Shown here: in pieces, positions 63,231-64,000 of the stretch
Numbering within the stretch: the stretch's first letter is position 1
Layout: each line of letters starts with the position of its first letter
NCBI GenBank assembly: GCA_029379385.1
Contig: CM055611.1
Span: forward strand, 8,494,001-8,558,000
DNA from: Quillaja saponaria
Taxonomy: Eukaryota > Streptophyta > Magnoliopsida > Fabales > Quillajaceae
Length of the DNA: 64,000 nucleotides
Reading direction: 5' to 3'
The notes under the pieces: model-generated
Seen by the model: the letters and a program-made list of their open reading frames with translations, nothing else
Told to the model about the DNA's origin: nothing
The model's database searches: none
Program-made: the position numbers and the translations under genes

Positions 63231-64000
63231 GTGGTTGCTTCCCATTTTCAAATGCACTGTATTTGTTCATTTCTATGTTCAACTTGCCTGTGTTTTCAAG
63301 AAAAAACATACACTTCGTAAATAATGGCAAAATGTTTTTTTTTTTTTTTTTTTTTTTTTCAGATCCTGTAATATATGACTGATTACCTTGATTTTAAAAT
63401 TTCCTTCTGATATTTATGCCCAAAAAGCAAGGCAATCTGAACAATATAAATAAATAAATGCAAAAGTAATGGTGAAAAAAGCAAGGCATGTTTCTTCCTA
63501 TTCGTTGGAAACATAAAGATCAACGATTGCAGCAGCAGATAAATCAAGAGCTCACATAAAATGCATGTGGTCATTCATAGATTGAATATAGCTTTAGATG
63601 GTTTGCTTTAATGTATTATTACATATTGACCAATTGAAACATTCGTAGAATTCATGTTTTATCTAGAAGGCTGTGTTGCTTCATTTAATACATCCCAATG
63701 AAACAGTTATACTAAATTTTTCTTCTGTAAATATAACTTGAAAAGTGAAGAAATTACTTATTGTGGAGGAAATCTGTACTTAGTATTAAGTCTTAAAACA
63801 TCTATGTGTGCATGTCGGCAAAACAAGTGAGACAAGACTTGGAACACCAGATTTTAAATCCTGCCTTTGAAAGATATAAGGCAAGAAATCAATTCATTCC
63901 TTCAGAAAGTATTAATAGATCCTATTCGTCAAGAGAATTCAAAGCAGTTGTTTTAGGACTTATTGAATGAGTTTTTGTTTAGTTGTTAATTAGAATTTCT
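63231..64000. other. MUTYH intron 2 (partial)
   Basis: AT-rich intron with a T run of about 25 at 63335-63360. No exon recognised before the window ends. Confidence 0.6.

Overview
This window is nuclear DNA from a flowering plant, most likely a eudicot. It has GT-AG spliced genes of typical plant families, AT-rich intergenic DNA, Ty3/Gypsy LTR retrotransposons primed by initiator tRNA-Met, and a TIR-NBS-LRR-type resistance gene (a class missing from grasses). I cannot name the genus from sequence alone. Exon coordinates were read by eye from splice sites and protein homology; nothing was aligned by computer.

Layout from left to right: the 3' part of a TNL resistance gene with a very acidic tail (1-3802); a degenerate tRNA-Val copy (6782-6854); a complete 3.07-kb non-coding LTR element with internal tandem arrays (7061-10132); a WNK kinase pseudogene (10707-14194); an intact single-exon EF-hand gene of the KIC/PBP1 type (15800-16177); an RS31-type SR splicing factor with two in-frame stops (17099-20280, minus); a 5'-truncated relative of the LTR element (about 23450-25130); an ER-type Ca2+-ATPase (ECA) pseudogene (26614-30883); a PPR gene with frame breaks (32042-33702, minus); a piece of a U-box/ARM E3 ligase (34903-35370, minus); a nine-exon ribosomal protein L5 gene with one extra A (36344-39245); five 3' exons of glyoxylate/succinic semialdehyde reductase 1 (40808-56165, minus); and the first two exons of the DNA glycosylase MUTYH (61913-63230), which runs off the right edge.

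Two things stand out. First, the last intron of the reductase gene is about 13.3 kb long and holds a stack of LTR elements: a Gypsy element without integrase, and a chromodomain-type Gypsy element with a perfect 5-bp target duplication that has landed inside an older minus-strand LTR element. All five reductase exons still read cleanly. Another decayed Gypsy element lies between the reductase and MUTYH, and I found no 5' reductase exons there. Second, almost every host gene except the EF-hand gene, the visible reductase exons and the visible MUTYH exons carries a stop, frameshift or truncation. This could mean a duplicated or recombination-poor region losing its genes. Single-base homopolymer errors could explain some breaks, but not those with several independent lesions (ECA, WNK, RS31).

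The genes do not form a pathway. They are unrelated single genes, as is usual in plants. The best candidate for something undescribed is the non-coding LTR family at 7061-10132 and 23450-25130. Its members share LTRs built from roughly 31-bp subrepeats, and each carries an internal array with a period of about 140 bp, although the arrays differ in sequence.
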